A stretch of 64,000 bases of DNA from Opitutus terrae PB90-1 (GTDB taxonomy: Bacteria; Verrucomicrobiota; Verrucomicrobiia; Opitutales; Opitutaceae). The notes below the pieces were generated by a model. It was not told the origin of the DNA and made no database searches. It saw only the letters and a program-made list of their open reading frames with translations. The stretch spans positions 1,302,001-1,366,000 of the forward strand of contig NC_010571.1 of NCBI RefSeq assembly GCF_000019965.1. The letters run 5' to 3'. Made by a program: the position numbers and the translations under genes. Below, piece after piece: positions 31,161 through 40,183 of the stretch (position 1 is the stretch's first letter; every line of letters starts with the position of its first letter).

Positions 31161-31589
31161 CTATGGCTTGCTGCCCGCGGGTACGTCGACGCTGACGGAG
31201 TCGTATACCACCACCTTGCTCCAGAGCCCGGAACAGTCCTGGACGAATTTTTGGTGAACGGGGTGCGCTTGGTAGGCGTTTTGTCCCTCCACGTCGTCGA
31301 AGAGCAGCAGTTCCGACGCGCTGTAGCTTGCCTCGACGACGTCCCGCTTTTCGGTGCTGGCTGGCACGCCGACATGGATGGACCGGATGGTCTCAATCGC
31401 GCCCAGCGACCGGATTCCGGCCAGCAACGTCGCGAGGTCCTCCTTCGAACTCGGATTTTTCAGCCAAAAGAAAACGTGGTGAACCAGCTTCGGCATCGCG
31501 GACGTGCCGGCGGCGTGGGAGGGCGAGACGGCCGCGGCGGTGGCGAGCGCAGAGGTGGCGAGAAACTGACGGCGGGAGGTAAGGCTCAT
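31161..31589 (-). CDS. Exported Dabb (stress-response A/B barrel) protein
   Basis: ATG 31589 opens a 142-aa protein with a Tat-like signal ([17 protein letters not shown]). The core begins [21 protein letters not shown] and ends [20 protein letters not shown], the Dabb dimeric barrel pattern. Exported Dabb proteins are frequent in this phylum; the function is unknown. Confidence 0.88.
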   Translation of the reverse strand: MSLTSRRQFLATSALATAAAVSPSHAAGTSAMPKLVHHVFFWLKNPSSKEDLATLLAGIRSLGAIETIRSIHVGVPASTEKRDVVEASYSASELLLFDDVEGQNAYQAHPVHQKFVQDCSGLWSKVVVYDSVSVDVPAGSKP

Positions 31590-31983
31590 GGGACGATAGT
31601 TCGGCCAATGTCCAGCCGTCCGTCGCTTCTCGTCGAGCCGGAACCCGCGCGATGACGCAGGTCGCTCCGGCTCATCGGCCGATCCGCGGGCACGCGTCGC
31701 CGTGCCGCTGTTCTTCGCCGTTTCCCAGCTGATCGCCGTCGAGATCGATCCGATCGGGGCCGGCCCGTTCGCCGTCGCCAGCACCAACCTGGAGGTGAAC
31801 GCACCCGCGCCGGATGTCCCGATGGTCGACGCGGCGCGGCACCGTCGACAACGGAGCTGGATGACGCACGGTAACATCAAGCCCCAGATCGCCCGGCCTG
31901 GTGTCGCCGACTCTGTTCGCGGCTGTCCGTTGCTGACGCTTTCTCGCGCCCCTCATGGTTCACGATGTCAGCCATTCGGCTGC

Positions 31984-32052
31984 GGGACTAGATTCCGACG
32001 AGCGGGAGGCGTGCACGGCCTGGTATCGAAGTTAGCGTAGTTGTCAGTCACG
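31984..32052 (-). pseudogene. Decayed 3' fragment of an mrr-like gene
   Basis: Translated on the minus strand, the fragment reads VTDNYANFDT and closely matches VTDNYENFDT near the C-terminus of the intact Mrr protein at 35150. Nucleotide similarity continues through AGCGGGAGG and GATTC on the plus strand, with one frameshift. Only about 70 bp is recognisable. It suggests an older copy or a duplication/deletion of the restriction locus. The rest of 31590-32090 holds no clear gene. Confidence 0.6.
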
Positions 32053-32090
32053 AACGGGGAGCGGTCGCGGAGATCGACGCCGCCGCGGCG

Positions 32091-32747
32091 TCATGCAGTA
32101 GCGCGCCGCTTTCGTCGCCGCGACGACATCCACACGGCGCCGCCGAGCAGTGCTGCGCCGAAGGCTCCGTAGGTCGACGGCTCCGGCACGGGCGTGACGA
32201 TGGCGCGGTCGATCACGACCAGCAGATAGCCGTAATCGACCGGAAAATCGTACGGCAGGTGTTCGAACAGGACGATCCCGGCGTTGCCGGTGACGTTTTC
32301 CGGGATGAAGGTCGGCAGCGGGAGATCCGGAGGCGGCGGGGCGAGGAAGATCTGGAAGTCGAGTTCGTGTCCGTTGCCAAAGCTCTCCATCGCGAACGAG
32401 CCGTTATCCGCCACGCCCAGCGACGAGATGGGCCGGGTCAGGTCGATGTTGCCGAACCGCACGCGGAATGTGTAACCGTCCGACCCGGCGGGATCGTCCT
32501 CGGGCAGGAACGTGCGGCCGACGTTGTCGGGATGCCGCGGCGGTGCCGGGAGTCCCGGGTTGTAGGCAATGTCGATCCACACCGGCGTTTCGCCGAAGAC
32601 CAATTCATCGGGCGCGAACCAGTTCTCGCCCGGCGCGCCCCAACTGGCGCGGCCGGCGAAGCTCACATGCAGCAACTGGGCTTGGGCGCTGACGATCAGC
32701 GCGACGAATACGGCCACACCGGCGGCAAGACGGACGAGCGAACTCAT
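32091..32747 (-). CDS. PEP-CTERM sorting-signal secreted protein
   Basis: ATG 32747 gives a 218-aa protein with a signal peptide (LAAGVAVFVALIVSAQA) and the C-terminal VTPVPEPSTYGAFGAALLGG motif plus basic tail RRRKRR, a typical PEP-CTERM anchor. The central domain has an NGHELDFQIFLAPPPP segment with no known family. The extended frame upstream to 34541 is antisense to other genes and is rejected. Confidence 0.9.
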   Translation of the reverse strand: MSSLVRLAAGVAVFVALIVSAQAQLLHVSFAGRASWGAPGENWFAPDELVFGETPVWIDIAYNPGLPAPPRHPDNVGRTFLPEDDPAGSDGYTFRVRFGNIDLTRPISSLGVADNGSFAMESFGNGHELDFQIFLAPPPPDLPLPTFIPENVTGNAGIVLFEHLPYDFPVDYGYLLVVIDRAIVTPVPEPSTYGAFGAALLGGAVWMSSRRRKRRATA

Positions 32748-32978
32748 GGGAGGAAGGGAGAGTTGATCTGCGACGGCGATGAGTGGCCACACGGCGGCGG
32801 CAGCTTCGGCGCCGCTAGGCTCAGCCTGCGTCGGCTCCGCTTCAATGCGCCAGAGGCTGGGCATGCCCCTGGTTTTCAGCTGCGCCTTTTGCCGACGCGT
32901 TTGATGCAGGTGCGCGACCCGCCGGCTCGCGCCGGCAGGCGATGGACATACCGCGGGTATCCGCACAGCGTCGCACCC

Positions 32979-33644
32979 ATGTTCCTCGGACATTTCGGGG
33001 TAGGACTTGGGTTGAAGCGCAGCGCGCCGGCGGTGTCGCTCGGGACGCTGTTTCTGGCGGCACAATTCATCGATCTGCTCTGGCCTTCGCTGCTGCTGCT
33101 CGGCGTCGAACACGTCGCCATCGATCCGAGTGCCAGTGGTCCACCGCTGCGCTTCACGCATTACCCGTACTCGCACAGTCTCGCGTTCGTCTTCGGTTGG
33201 GCGGTGCTGTTCGGAGCGGGGTTCTATCTGCTGCGTCGATCTCTGGCCGGCGCGCTCGTGTGCGCCGCCGCGGTGCTCAGTCACTGGCTGCTTGATCTGA
33301 TCGTGCACCATCCCGATCTGCCGCTCGCGCCTGGGGCGGACGCCCGCGTGGGATTTGGCCTCTGGGCTTCGCTGCCCGCCACCCTGCTCATCGAAGGGCT
33401 CATCTTCGTCGTCGGACTGTGGCTGTATTGCCGTACGACGGACGCGGCAGACCGCATCGGGCGCCTTGGCTTCTGGGCGTTGATGGGATTCCTCCTCGTG
33501 ATCCATTTGGCCAACATCTTCGGCGCGCCGCCACCGAGCGTCGCGGCCGTGGGCTGGGTGGGCCAAGCGCAATGGCTGCTCGTGCTCTGGGCCTACTGGG
33601 TCGATGCGCACCGTCGAGTCCGGCGGCCGCAAGTTTCGGCTTGA
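32979..33644 (+). CDS. Multi-pass membrane protein, YdjM-like putative metal-dependent hydrolase
   Basis: The 221-aa protein starts at ATG 32979 with MFLGHFGVGLGLKR and carries FTHYPYSHSLAFV and SHWLLDLIVHHPDLPL, the His/Asp pattern of the LexA-regulated membrane hydrolase-like family (COG1988). Five to six hydrophobic helices are visible. The function is unknown. Upstream in-frame sequence to 32259 is antisense to the PEP-CTERM gene and is excluded. No gene is seen in 33645-33958. Confidence 0.8.
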   Translation: MFLGHFGVGLGLKRSAPAVSLGTLFLAAQFIDLLWPSLLLLGVEHVAIDPSASGPPLRFTHYPYSHSLAFVFGWAVLFGAGFYLLRRSLAGALVCAAAVLSHWLLDLIVHHPDLPLAPGADARVGFGLWASLPATLLIEGLIFVVGLWLYCRTTDAADRIGRLGFWALMGFLLVIHLANIFGAPPPSVAAVGWVGQAQWLLVLWAYWVDAHRRVRRPQVSA

Positions 33645-33958
33645 TCCGTCGCGCATCGCGACGGCCAGCAGCAACCGGGAGGATGGCATCACCCGACGAA
33701 CTCGTCGGCTGCGAGTCCAACCTGCTTGGCGATCTGCCGAAGCGGTGACGGTGCGATGACGCGCTTGGTGCATCGAAGCGATCGTTCCACGCCCGGCTGG
33801 TGGCGATATTGAAGGTGCCAGCCACCCTGGCGAACGGGTCGGACCCCGAGAGCCGTCGCGGGTTGTCGCTGCTGTGGAGGTGCAGGGGCCAGCCATCCGC
33901 ATGCGCTGTTCGACGCGATGCCATCGACGTCCGTCCACCGCGTAAGCGCGTTCCGCAG

Positions 33959-34570
33959 CTATCGGCTCAGGGCGTGCACGGATTCGACCACGTGATGGGC
34001 AATTCGCCAGTCGAGCAGATAGTCGACTGCGACGTACTGATGCACGGCGACGATCAGCCAGAACACGAACTGGTAGCGGAATTTCGAGCACTTGTGTCGG
34101 AGCCGCTGCTGCGCGAGGAAGGCGCCGGGCCAACCGCCGGCGAACTCGAACAGGTGGAGGATGTATTCCGGCGCCCGCCACGCGCGAGCTCGGGCCCGCT
34201 GCTTGTCGTCGGCGTAGAGGAAGTACATCACCGCCGAGGCGAACGCGGCGACCCCAGCCACGTAACCGAACCGGGCCGCACCAACCAGCCGCCAACCGGC
34301 GAGCGCAGGCGCTACGAGCAAGAGCGCGAGGATCGTGAAATGAATCGGTCGGAGCCGGCCGCCATCGTGGCGGTGGACGGCCTGCGTCGCGCAGGATCGG
34401 CCCTTTGCGTCGGTGCCGAGGGTGAAGACGATTTCGTCGCCGAGCTCGGGTTGCTTGTGCACCTCGGCAAAATCGCGGATGTGTAGGAACACGCGTCGGC
34501 CGTCCGCCTCGACAAATCCGTAGCGTTTTTGGCGATCCCACGCGACGATCCGACCGGTGAGTTGATTCAT
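33959..34570 (-). CDS. Cold-shock domain fused to DUF1294 membrane domain
   Basis: The 203-aa protein begins with a cold-shock-like domain (residues 1-65: GRIVAWDRQKRYGFVEADG, VFLHIRDF) and continues with DUF1294 (residues 80-195), which has about four helices and the family-typical GGWPGAFLAQQRLRHKCSK. The fusion is well known; it may link nucleic-acid binding to the membrane. Confidence 0.92.
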   Translation of the reverse strand: MNQLTGRIVAWDRQKRYGFVEADGRRVFLHIRDFAEVHKQPELGDEIVFTLGTDAKGRSCATQAVHRHDGGRLRPIHFTILALLLVAPALAGWRLVGAARFGYVAGVAAFASAVMYFLYADDKQRARARAWRAPEYILHLFEFAGGWPGAFLAQQRLRHKCSKFRYQFVFWLIVAVHQYVAVDYLLDWRIAHHVVESVHALSR

Positions 34571-34606
34571 GTTCAGGAACCCTCGGCCGACATTTGTGTG
34601 TGCCGG

Positions 34607-35131
34607 TTAGTTCGGCTCGGCTGAGATTATAATGAGGAGCCGCGTCTTCAGTTCAGCTGGGCTGTAGGTTGCTGCCGCCGGGATGCGCAACAGCGGCAGA
34701 CCGCTCGCTTGGAACAGCCGATCCACAAAGGCGTCTCGATCCTGCCGTCGATGTTCCTGATGCGAGCTGTCATCGAGTTCGATGCCCGCCAATGGTTTCA
34801 TGTCCGCGCTCCGCACGAGTAGGAAGTCCACATGCTTCTGCTGGATCCGATTCTGCGCGATCGCTGCGGCTGATCGGGACACTCCCCGGATCGGTTTGAA
34901 TATGTCGGCCAAACGGACTTTCGCGAACCAGATTACGCCCTCCGGCAGCGAGGCATCGAGCGCGCCAGCAAACGATCGCTCAGCAGGAGTCAAGAGTGCC
35001 GGTCTGAGCTCGTACAGCGCGCCGGCTCCTGTCGGCTGTAGCGACCGCAGTTTCGCTTGGATCAATACCACCACGAAGACAAGGGAGACGAGTACCGCTG
35101 CCGCGAGAATCATCAAGACCACCGAGTTCAT
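34607..35131 (-). CDS. DUF2726 membrane-anchored nuclease-like protein
   Basis: The 174-aa protein has one N-terminal membrane helix (VVLMILAAAVLVSLVFVVVL) and a DUF2726 domain: LLTPAERSFAGALDASLP, then VDFLLVRSADMKPLAGIELDD and RDAFVDRLFQASGLPLLRI. The conserved DF...IELDD pattern resembles a PD-(D/E)XK nuclease fold. It sits 18 bp after the Mrr gene on the same strand and may be part of the defence island. Confidence 0.88.
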   Translation of the reverse strand: MNSVVLMILAAAVLVSLVFVVVLIQAKLRSLQPTGAGALYELRPALLTPAERSFAGALDASLPEGVIWFAKVRLADIFKPIRGVSRSAAAIAQNRIQQKHVDFLLVRSADMKPLAGIELDDSSHQEHRRQDRDAFVDRLFQASGLPLLRIPAAATYSPAELKTRLLIIISAEPN

Positions 35132-35149
35132 CAGTCTGGCAATCAGCGG

Positions 35150-36151
35150 CTATTCTGCGGCAGGGCGATAGATTCTGACGAGCGGGAGGAGTGCGCGACC
35201 CTTGGTGTCGAAATTCTCGTAGTTATCTGTGACGAGCTGCGCGAGATCACGCAGGTCAATGAGCGTGACGGGAATCGTAGCGCGTTCGGCCTCGTATTTC
35301 GCTTCTTTCGAGAACGCGCCGGTACTGACGTAGAGCCCGCGATCCCCTGAGCGCAGGCTGCCGATGAAACTGCGAACTTCCTGTGAGCCCATCGCGGTGC
35401 CCGGCCGGTGCTTCACCTCGACTTTGATTCGTGGTTCTTGGAGCCCGAGCCCATCCGGCGACGCCAGCACGTCGATGCCCCGATCTGAGCCCGGTGGCGA
35501 AACGCGCGTGCGATAGCCCATCGCCCGCAGCACCGCCGCAATCAGCTCCTGCATCTCGAAAGGATCGAGCGCGAGGATCCGGTCTTCGATGAGTTCACGC
35601 GATTGCTCTTCGGCGTCGCGGTTGGATTGAACCAGTTGCTCCTTGCGGTCTTCGATTCCGCTGGTGGGTTCGGCCGTCTTCTTTGACTCCGATGCCGCCT
35701 GCAGCTCAGTGAATGCCGCGTCCGGGACTGCAAACAACGCCAGCGTGCTTCCGAGCGAATTGCGGGTCGCCACGCTCAACGCGTCACGCGAGACCCGGGC
35801 TTCCCATGTCACCTCGCGTGTGTGAGGATGCTCTTTAGATCGTTTCGGCTCGTAGCCGTAGTCGCTCGTTACCACGCCGAGTAGGTACTCCCGTTTGGTC
35901 GGATCGTAGGTCACGACGGCGTCGCCAACTTTAACGACCCGAGCAAATCGCCACAGAACCGACGCGGCATTCTGGTTCGTCGCTGGTTTCGATCCGGGGT
36001 AGACGGTCGCGAGCCGGAGCCAGAGGTCGCGCTGCGACGTGTCTTTGATTTCGCCGACCTCATGCCAGCCGACGGTGACCAAGCCTTTGGCGAACTCCTC
36101 GATCAAGTATCCGCCTTCGCCCGCGCGGATCATCCAGGCATTTTTGCTCAT
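35150..36151 (-). CDS. mrr: Mrr-type restriction endonuclease with N-terminal modified-base-reader-like domain
   Basis: The 333-aa protein has an N-terminal domain beginning MSKNAWMIRAGEGGYLIEEF, as found on several restriction proteins. The C-terminal Mrr nuclease domain (residues 210-325) has LDPFEMQELIAAVLRAMGY, GSDRGIDVLASPDG and IKVEVKHRPG, supplying the D and ExK of the active site. Mrr-like enzymes cut methylated foreign DNA. Its last 20 codons have a decayed copy at 31984. Confidence 0.9.
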   Translation of the reverse strand: MSKNAWMIRAGEGGYLIEEFAKGLVTVGWHEVGEIKDTSQRDLWLRLATVYPGSKPATNQNAASVLWRFARVVKVGDAVVTYDPTKREYLLGVVTSDYGYEPKRSKEHPHTREVTWEARVSRDALSVATRNSLGSTLALFAVPDAAFTELQAASESKKTAEPTSGIEDRKEQLVQSNRDAEEQSRELIEDRILALDPFEMQELIAAVLRAMGYRTRVSPPGSDRGIDVLASPDGLGLQEPRIKVEVKHRPGTAMGSQEVRSFIGSLRSGDRGLYVSTGAFSKEAKYEAERATIPVTLIDLRDLAQLVTDNYENFDTKGRALLPLVRIYRPAAE

Positions 36152-36163
36152 GGTGGTTTTATT

Positions 36164-36565
36164 CTAAACGGATGCGCATCCGGACCGTAGGCGAGCGACA
36201 CGGAATCTGTTTCGGTCCACATGTTCGACGTGGAATTTCGGAGGGCAGCGGTGTGGCCATGGATAATGGATTCCCTGGCTGTGCAACCATTCGCGAATCC
36301 GTGGGTCGCGCACCTCAGGACACCGATTCCAAAAACCACGTGTGATTGCCACGAGGATGGGCATAGTGCCCTCGAGTTGGAGCTCGATCTGAGCTGGTCG
36401 ACCTTCGATCAGGACATCACGTAGTACCCCGAAGCGGAGACCATAGGTCCCGCCTCGCTCACCGGCCGGACCGGCATGCCAGCCTGTAAGGTGATAACCC
36501 GTCCTCACGAGTTGGGGCGGTTTAGGCCTTTGGGCCTCTGTGGTCTTTCGTGGTGTAAAAGGCAT
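36164..36565 (-). CDS. Hypothetical protein
   Basis: ATG 36565 gives a 133-aa protein with an even composition and a patterned core (GYHLTGWHAGPAGERGG, QIELQLEGTMPILVAITRGF, RDPRIREWLHSQGI, WPHRCPPKFHV). No family is recognised. It lies 12 bp before mrr and 16 bp after the XRE regulator, so the three probably form one transcript. Confidence 0.65.
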   Translation of the reverse strand: MPFTPRKTTEAQRPKPPQLVRTGYHLTGWHAGPAGERGGTYGLRFGVLRDVLIEGRPAQIELQLEGTMPILVAITRGFWNRCPEVRDPRIREWLHSQGIHYPWPHRCPPKFHVEHVDRNRFRVARLRSGCASV

Positions 36566-36581
36566 CCACACGTCAGCTGGG

Positions 36582-36833
36582 CTAGTGGCCAATCTCGTCG
36601 AGTATTTCGGACGGCTTGGCATCCAGTTCGGAGCAAACCTGGACGAGGGTGGCGACGGTGATGCTGTAGCGGCCTTGTTCGACGAAGCCCATGTAGGCGC
36701 GATGCAGTCCGCAGCGGTAGGCGAGTTCGTCCTGGCTGAGTCCTGCCTTTTTCCGTGCTTCGGCGATCGCCGCGCCGAGCTGCTTCGCGAGCTTGATCTG
36801 AGCCGGAGTGCGGGGGTCTTTCTTCGAGGCCAC
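36582..36833 (-). CDS. XRE-family HTH regulator
   Basis: The 83-aa protein is a single helix-turn-helix domain: QLGAAIAEARKKAGLSQDEL, then AYRCGLHRAYMGFVEQGRYS and TLVQVCSELDAKPSEIL. Small XRE proteins often control restriction genes so that the methylase acts first. It is the first gene of the XRE-hypothetical-mrr-DUF2726 run. Confidence 0.93.
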   Translation of the reverse strand: MASKKDPRTPAQIKLAKQLGAAIAEARKKAGLSQDELAYRCGLHRAYMGFVEQGRYSITVATLVQVCSELDAKPSEILDEIGH

Positions 36834-36889
36834 GAGGCCGACGATCCTACCTTCTCGCTACGTTAAGCGCGACTATGCTAACATAGTTT

Positions 36890-37249
36890 ATGCTTGAGCC
36901 CACGTTGCCAACTGCCACGCTGCCCGCCGTGGCTCGGCCGCGATACATCTACGTCAATGATCAGGGCGCGGTGTTCAGCAGCGCCGACGAACCGACGCGG
37001 GAAGATCTGCGGTTCGCCGAAGTCGGCATGCTAACGATCATCAGCCTGCCGGAGCTGAAGCGCTATGGAACGAGCGCCAGTTGGGAAGTGATACCGCCTG
37101 CCGCACTGACCCGCCCAAGATTGGGCAAACGCCCCGCTGCATTCCATGCCTTGCCGCCCTCTTGCACGGATGAGCCGGCACTGATCGCCAGCAACGCCCG
37201 CTTCGCGCGCGACTCCCTCCGCCCGCTCAGTTCGGCGCATGTAGAATGA
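36890..37249 (+). CDS. Hypothetical protein, divergent from XRE regulator
   Basis: The 119-aa frame has a natural-looking first half (RPRYIYVNDQGAVFSSADEP, TREDLRFAEVGMLTIISLPE) and a less convincing C-terminus. The first 65 residues look like a real small protein. The AT-rich 56 bp between it and the XRE gene probably holds divergent promoters. Confidence 0.5.
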   Translation: MLEPTLPTATLPAVARPRYIYVNDQGAVFSSADEPTREDLRFAEVGMLTIISLPELKRYGTSASWEVIPPAALTRPRLGKRPAAFHALPPSCTDEPALIASNARFARDSLRPLSSAHVE

Positions 37250-37343
37250 ACAAACGGCGGTCTGACCTCTCGGCCGCCGAGTTCTGCGAAGAGCTTCGTC
37301 AGCGTAGGCGTTGGGATGGTGATGCTGTAGCGGCCATTCGGCG

Positions 37344-37751
37344 CTAAAGCATTGCGGCGAAGCTCTGCATCATGCTTCCTGTAGCAACTAACACAAAACC
37401 AACAACACCCAGCCGGCGGCTGAACAGCAGTTCGTTCAAATCCCGAGATTGCTGACGTTGCTGGTTGCGTTGCCGAACACGTTCCATCTGCTTGTTCACC
37501 GATTCGATCCACGACTTGACGGTGTTTTGGTCGAGGTCTGCAGGCAGTGAGCGGTATCGGTCGATGATGCTTTGGTAGATCTCGTCCTCCCTCTTCATTT
37601 GATTCGCGAAGAAGGATGCTATGACGGCTCGGGACGGATTCCGAAACACGTCGTAAGCTAGCAATGCAGCGCCCGCCGCTGCAAGAAGAGGGCCGGTTAC
37701 CGCTAGGGTGGTAGCGAAGCACATACTAAATTCTTCAGTGTGGATAGCCAT
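37344..37751 (-). CDS. Small membrane protein with two helices
   Basis: The 135-aa protein has hydrophobic helices at about residues 12-33 (TLAVTGPLLAAAGAALLAYD) and 112-133 (LGVVGFVLVATGSMMQSF), with a charged coiled segment between them. The topology resembles small accessory membrane proteins of defence loci, but no family is known. It follows the HNH gene by 27 bp and may be the last gene of the restriction operon. Confidence 0.6.
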   Translation of the reverse strand: MAIHTEEFSMCFATTLAVTGPLLAAAGAALLAYDVFRNPSRAVIASFFANQMKREDEIYQSIIDRYRSLPADLDQNTVKSWIESVNKQMERVRQRNQQRQQSRDLNELLFSRRLGVVGFVLVATGSMMQSFAAML

Positions 37752-37778
37752 GCTGGAGAGGATGGCAGAGGAAGATAC

Positions 37779-38618
37779 TCAGTTCTTCGAGGTGCCTCTG
37801 AACTGCTTTGCGAAGCGCAGTAGCTCCTTGTTGATCTTCTTTCGATTAGGCGCGCAGTGTGTCTCTCGGTGGCAGTTTGGGCACAAAGCTACACAGTTCC
37901 AGACTCGATCGCCTTTGGCCGCTCCAAGGATGTGATGGACGTCCAGGAAACCTGCAAAACTGCGCGTTATGTGACAACCGAGCCGCTCGCACACGCCCCT
38001 GCTCCGCTTCAGAACCCAGCGACGCACTTTCGGATTACGTTTCACGCCCGACACGATGTGCTTCTGCTTGGCAGCGCCGTCTGAACCAATGCCGCTGGGG
38101 TCCAAGTCATCGAAGGTATCCTCCGTCGGCAGAGCACGAACGACAGAGCGCCCCACGTTTTTCGAAGCGAGGTTGAGATGCTCCTGCCATACCGACTCCA
38201 ACTTCGAAGCCTCTTTCTCCGTAAGACGACAGCCGCTCGCCTGGGCATTGACGATCGACGAGCGAAGAACCCCCCGGAATAGGCGCCTGCGGGAGAGGCC
38301 AAACTCGGGAAGTACCATTGCATCCCACTGAACCCTCACATAGTAGCTCTTAAGCCCCAGCCTACGTTTGGAGAGTTCCCAATGTACGTCCCGGAATGGA
38401 GCAACTTTCACGTAGCCTGATCCGACAATCCCGGGAGAGCGTGGTCCTTGCCGCAGCAAAAAGACGCGGTCATCGACCCTCTGACGATGAGAAATCCCCG
38501 TACTCCACCGGCCTCGGCGTTTCTTCCCTCGGCGTAGCTGCGCGACGACCTCCGTAATCCATTTATCACCATCCGCCCCTTGGAATCTGGGATTCCACGT
38601 GAGAATGTAGGTATTCAC
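37779..38618 (-). CDS. EVE-like domain plus HNH nuclease
   Basis: The 279-aa protein starts at GTG 38618 inside the previous stop (GTGA). Residues 1-110 resemble an EVE/PUA-like reader domain (YILTWNPRFQG, DRVFLLRQGPRSPGIVGSGY). Residues 195-275 are an HNH nuclease with CERLGC, FLDVHHILGAAKG and NCVALCPNCHRETH. The combination of a modified-base reader and HNH nuclease is typical of type IV, modification-dependent restriction enzymes. It is translationally coupled to the type I operon. Confidence 0.85.
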   Translation of the reverse strand: MNTYILTWNPRFQGADGDKWITEVVAQLRRGKKRRGRWSTGISHRQRVDDRVFLLRQGPRSPGIVGSGYVKVAPFRDVHWELSKRRLGLKSYYVRVQWDAMVLPEFGLSRRRLFRGVLRSSIVNAQASGCRLTEKEASKLESVWQEHLNLASKNVGRSVVRALPTEDTFDDLDPSGIGSDGAAKQKHIVSGVKRNPKVRRWVLKRSRGVCERLGCHITRSFAGFLDVHHILGAAKGDRVWNCVALCPNCHRETHCAPNRKKINKELLRFAKQFRGTSKN

Positions 38619-40183
38619 GATGTGAGATCGTCTTCAAATTCTCGGAGCAGATCGGGAGAGGCTTCGACGTATTGGCCGCTCTCGTGAGCCGTCGTGACAT
38701 GCTGCCGCGGTTCACTCGGTTCGTTACGCGTTGCGTGGACGGCTAGAGTGACGCCGCGATTGTCGGAGAGTGTAGCTTCGATCAGTCGCTGGAGCGCATC
38801 GCTCTGGGCTCCAGCACTGCCTGCCCACGCGTCTCGGACCAAGAGAGCAAAGGTGGTGTTGGACAGCGTGCGCGGGAGCTTTTCGGGCTCGATCAGTTCG
38901 CCGCCCCGAGAACCTTGCTGCACGCATTTCGTGAGCAATGACAACGGCAGATAGTAGCCAGGAATGAGGGATTCATCAGCCTCGAGATCCGCATATCGGG
39001 AGACAAACTTCCAGAAACACGCCTCGTGGCTGAAGCGATACTCGCGGTCATGCTCTGAGTCAGGCGCCGGATTGGGCAGAGGCACGAGTCCACGCATCGC
39101 TTTCATCTGCCGACGCATGTGATCATCGATGCGGTAGAATTCACGGCCGGCGTCTTCGTTCATCAGCTTGTATTGGACGAGAACGAAAGAGCCAAAGGTT
39201 ACGTTGAAATAGATGAAATCCGCGCCCGTGAGGGGCTCGAGTCGTTCTCGATGCGCGAAGACAAGGTCCAGTCGCCGGTTTCCGCTCACAAAGGTGCGTT
39301 GGTCAACCTTCACACCGGGAATGGCACGCAAGCCCGGAAACTGCTCGGCATCTCTCCGGAGAATCTGCTCCTCGCTTAGGTGCGTTTGCGGCAGCTGATC
39401 GAGAAAGCTGCGTTCCAGGTTGGCTGGCTCCGTCAGCACCAGAGCCGCTGTGTCTTCGATACCGGCGATTCGGAGGGCCAGGAGGGCCGCATCGCGCTGT
39501 TGTTGGAAGACAAAACGACGGTGAGCGTTGGCCGCGGCGAGCGAATCCATATCGGCGGGAAATTTGCTCGCTAAGAGGTCGATGATGTCGGCGTGGTGCT
39601 GCCGAAGTTCACCGATCACTTCTTGTGAGGTCGTGGGAGGCAGAAGGCCACCGTCGGATAGTATCGCGTCCGGAAAAAACCGCCGGAGCTCGGGATGCAC
39701 CTCGCAGACGCTTTCTCGCAACCGCGAGATCCTCCTAACGGCTGAACGAAGCGGCAGCGCCACAGCCTCATGGAGGATGAGCTGGGAAAGATCTGCGGCA
39801 GGTTGATGGCGGCCGCGGCAAGCGGCGGCAAGGTAACCGACCGAGGCGGATCCTTCCCTTAGGAGCAAGGCGACCAGAGGCTGAAGACTCGAATGGTCAA
39901 ATTGTCGGACAGCCATGGTGCGGCTTCCGACGCTCCATCGGTCGAGCCGCTGCGTCGCAGACAATCTCACCCACTCGGACAGCCCAGCCCAATCTCGCGA
40001 AGGGATGAAGGCCACGATTACTTGCGCTCGATCGAGCGCAGCGCGCCGGTGTACCGGAAGCCCCGATTCCGGCCGATCAGCTTCTCCGCCTCGCCGGTCA
40101 GTCTGATCGTTCGCTTGTCCCGCTTGTACGATGGGCATCATTGCTCCGGCTGAAGTTGGCAGGAAAGCCTCGTTTGGGGTCAC
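38615..40183 (-). CDS. Hypothetical protein in restriction operon, PD-(D/E)XK-like
   Basis: The frame runs 522 aa from GTG 40183, which overlaps the hsdM stop as GTGA; ATG 39916 would give 433 aa. A segment near residues 300-345 reads NRRLDLVFAHRERLEP, then FGSFVLVQYKLM, which fits a PD-(D/E)XK nuclease core with D, Q and K. The rest is helical and unrecognised. Coupling to hsdM and to the HNH gene suggests a restriction or defence role. Confidence 0.65.
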   Translation of the reverse strand: MTPNEAFLPTSAGAMMPIVQAGQANDQTDRRGGEADRPESGLPVHRRAALDRAQVIVAFIPSRDWAGLSEWVRLSATQRLDRWSVGSRTMAVRQFDHSSLQPLVALLLREGSASVGYLAAACRGRHQPAADLSQLILHEAVALPLRSAVRRISRLRESVCEVHPELRRFFPDAILSDGGLLPPTTSQEVIGELRQHHADIIDLLASKFPADMDSLAAANAHRRFVFQQQRDAALLALRIAGIEDTAALVLTEPANLERSFLDQLPQTHLSEEQILRRDAEQFPGLRAIPGVKVDQRTFVSGNRRLDLVFAHRERLEPLTGADFIYFNVTFGSFVLVQYKLMNEDAGREFYRIDDHMRRQMKAMRGLVPLPNPAPDSEHDREYRFSHEACFWKFVSRYADLEADESLIPGYYLPLSLLTKCVQQGSRGGELIEPEKLPRTLSNTTFALLVRDAWAGSAGAQSDALQRLIEATLSDNRGVTLAVHATRNEPSEPRQHVTTAHESGQYVEASPDLLREFEDDLTS

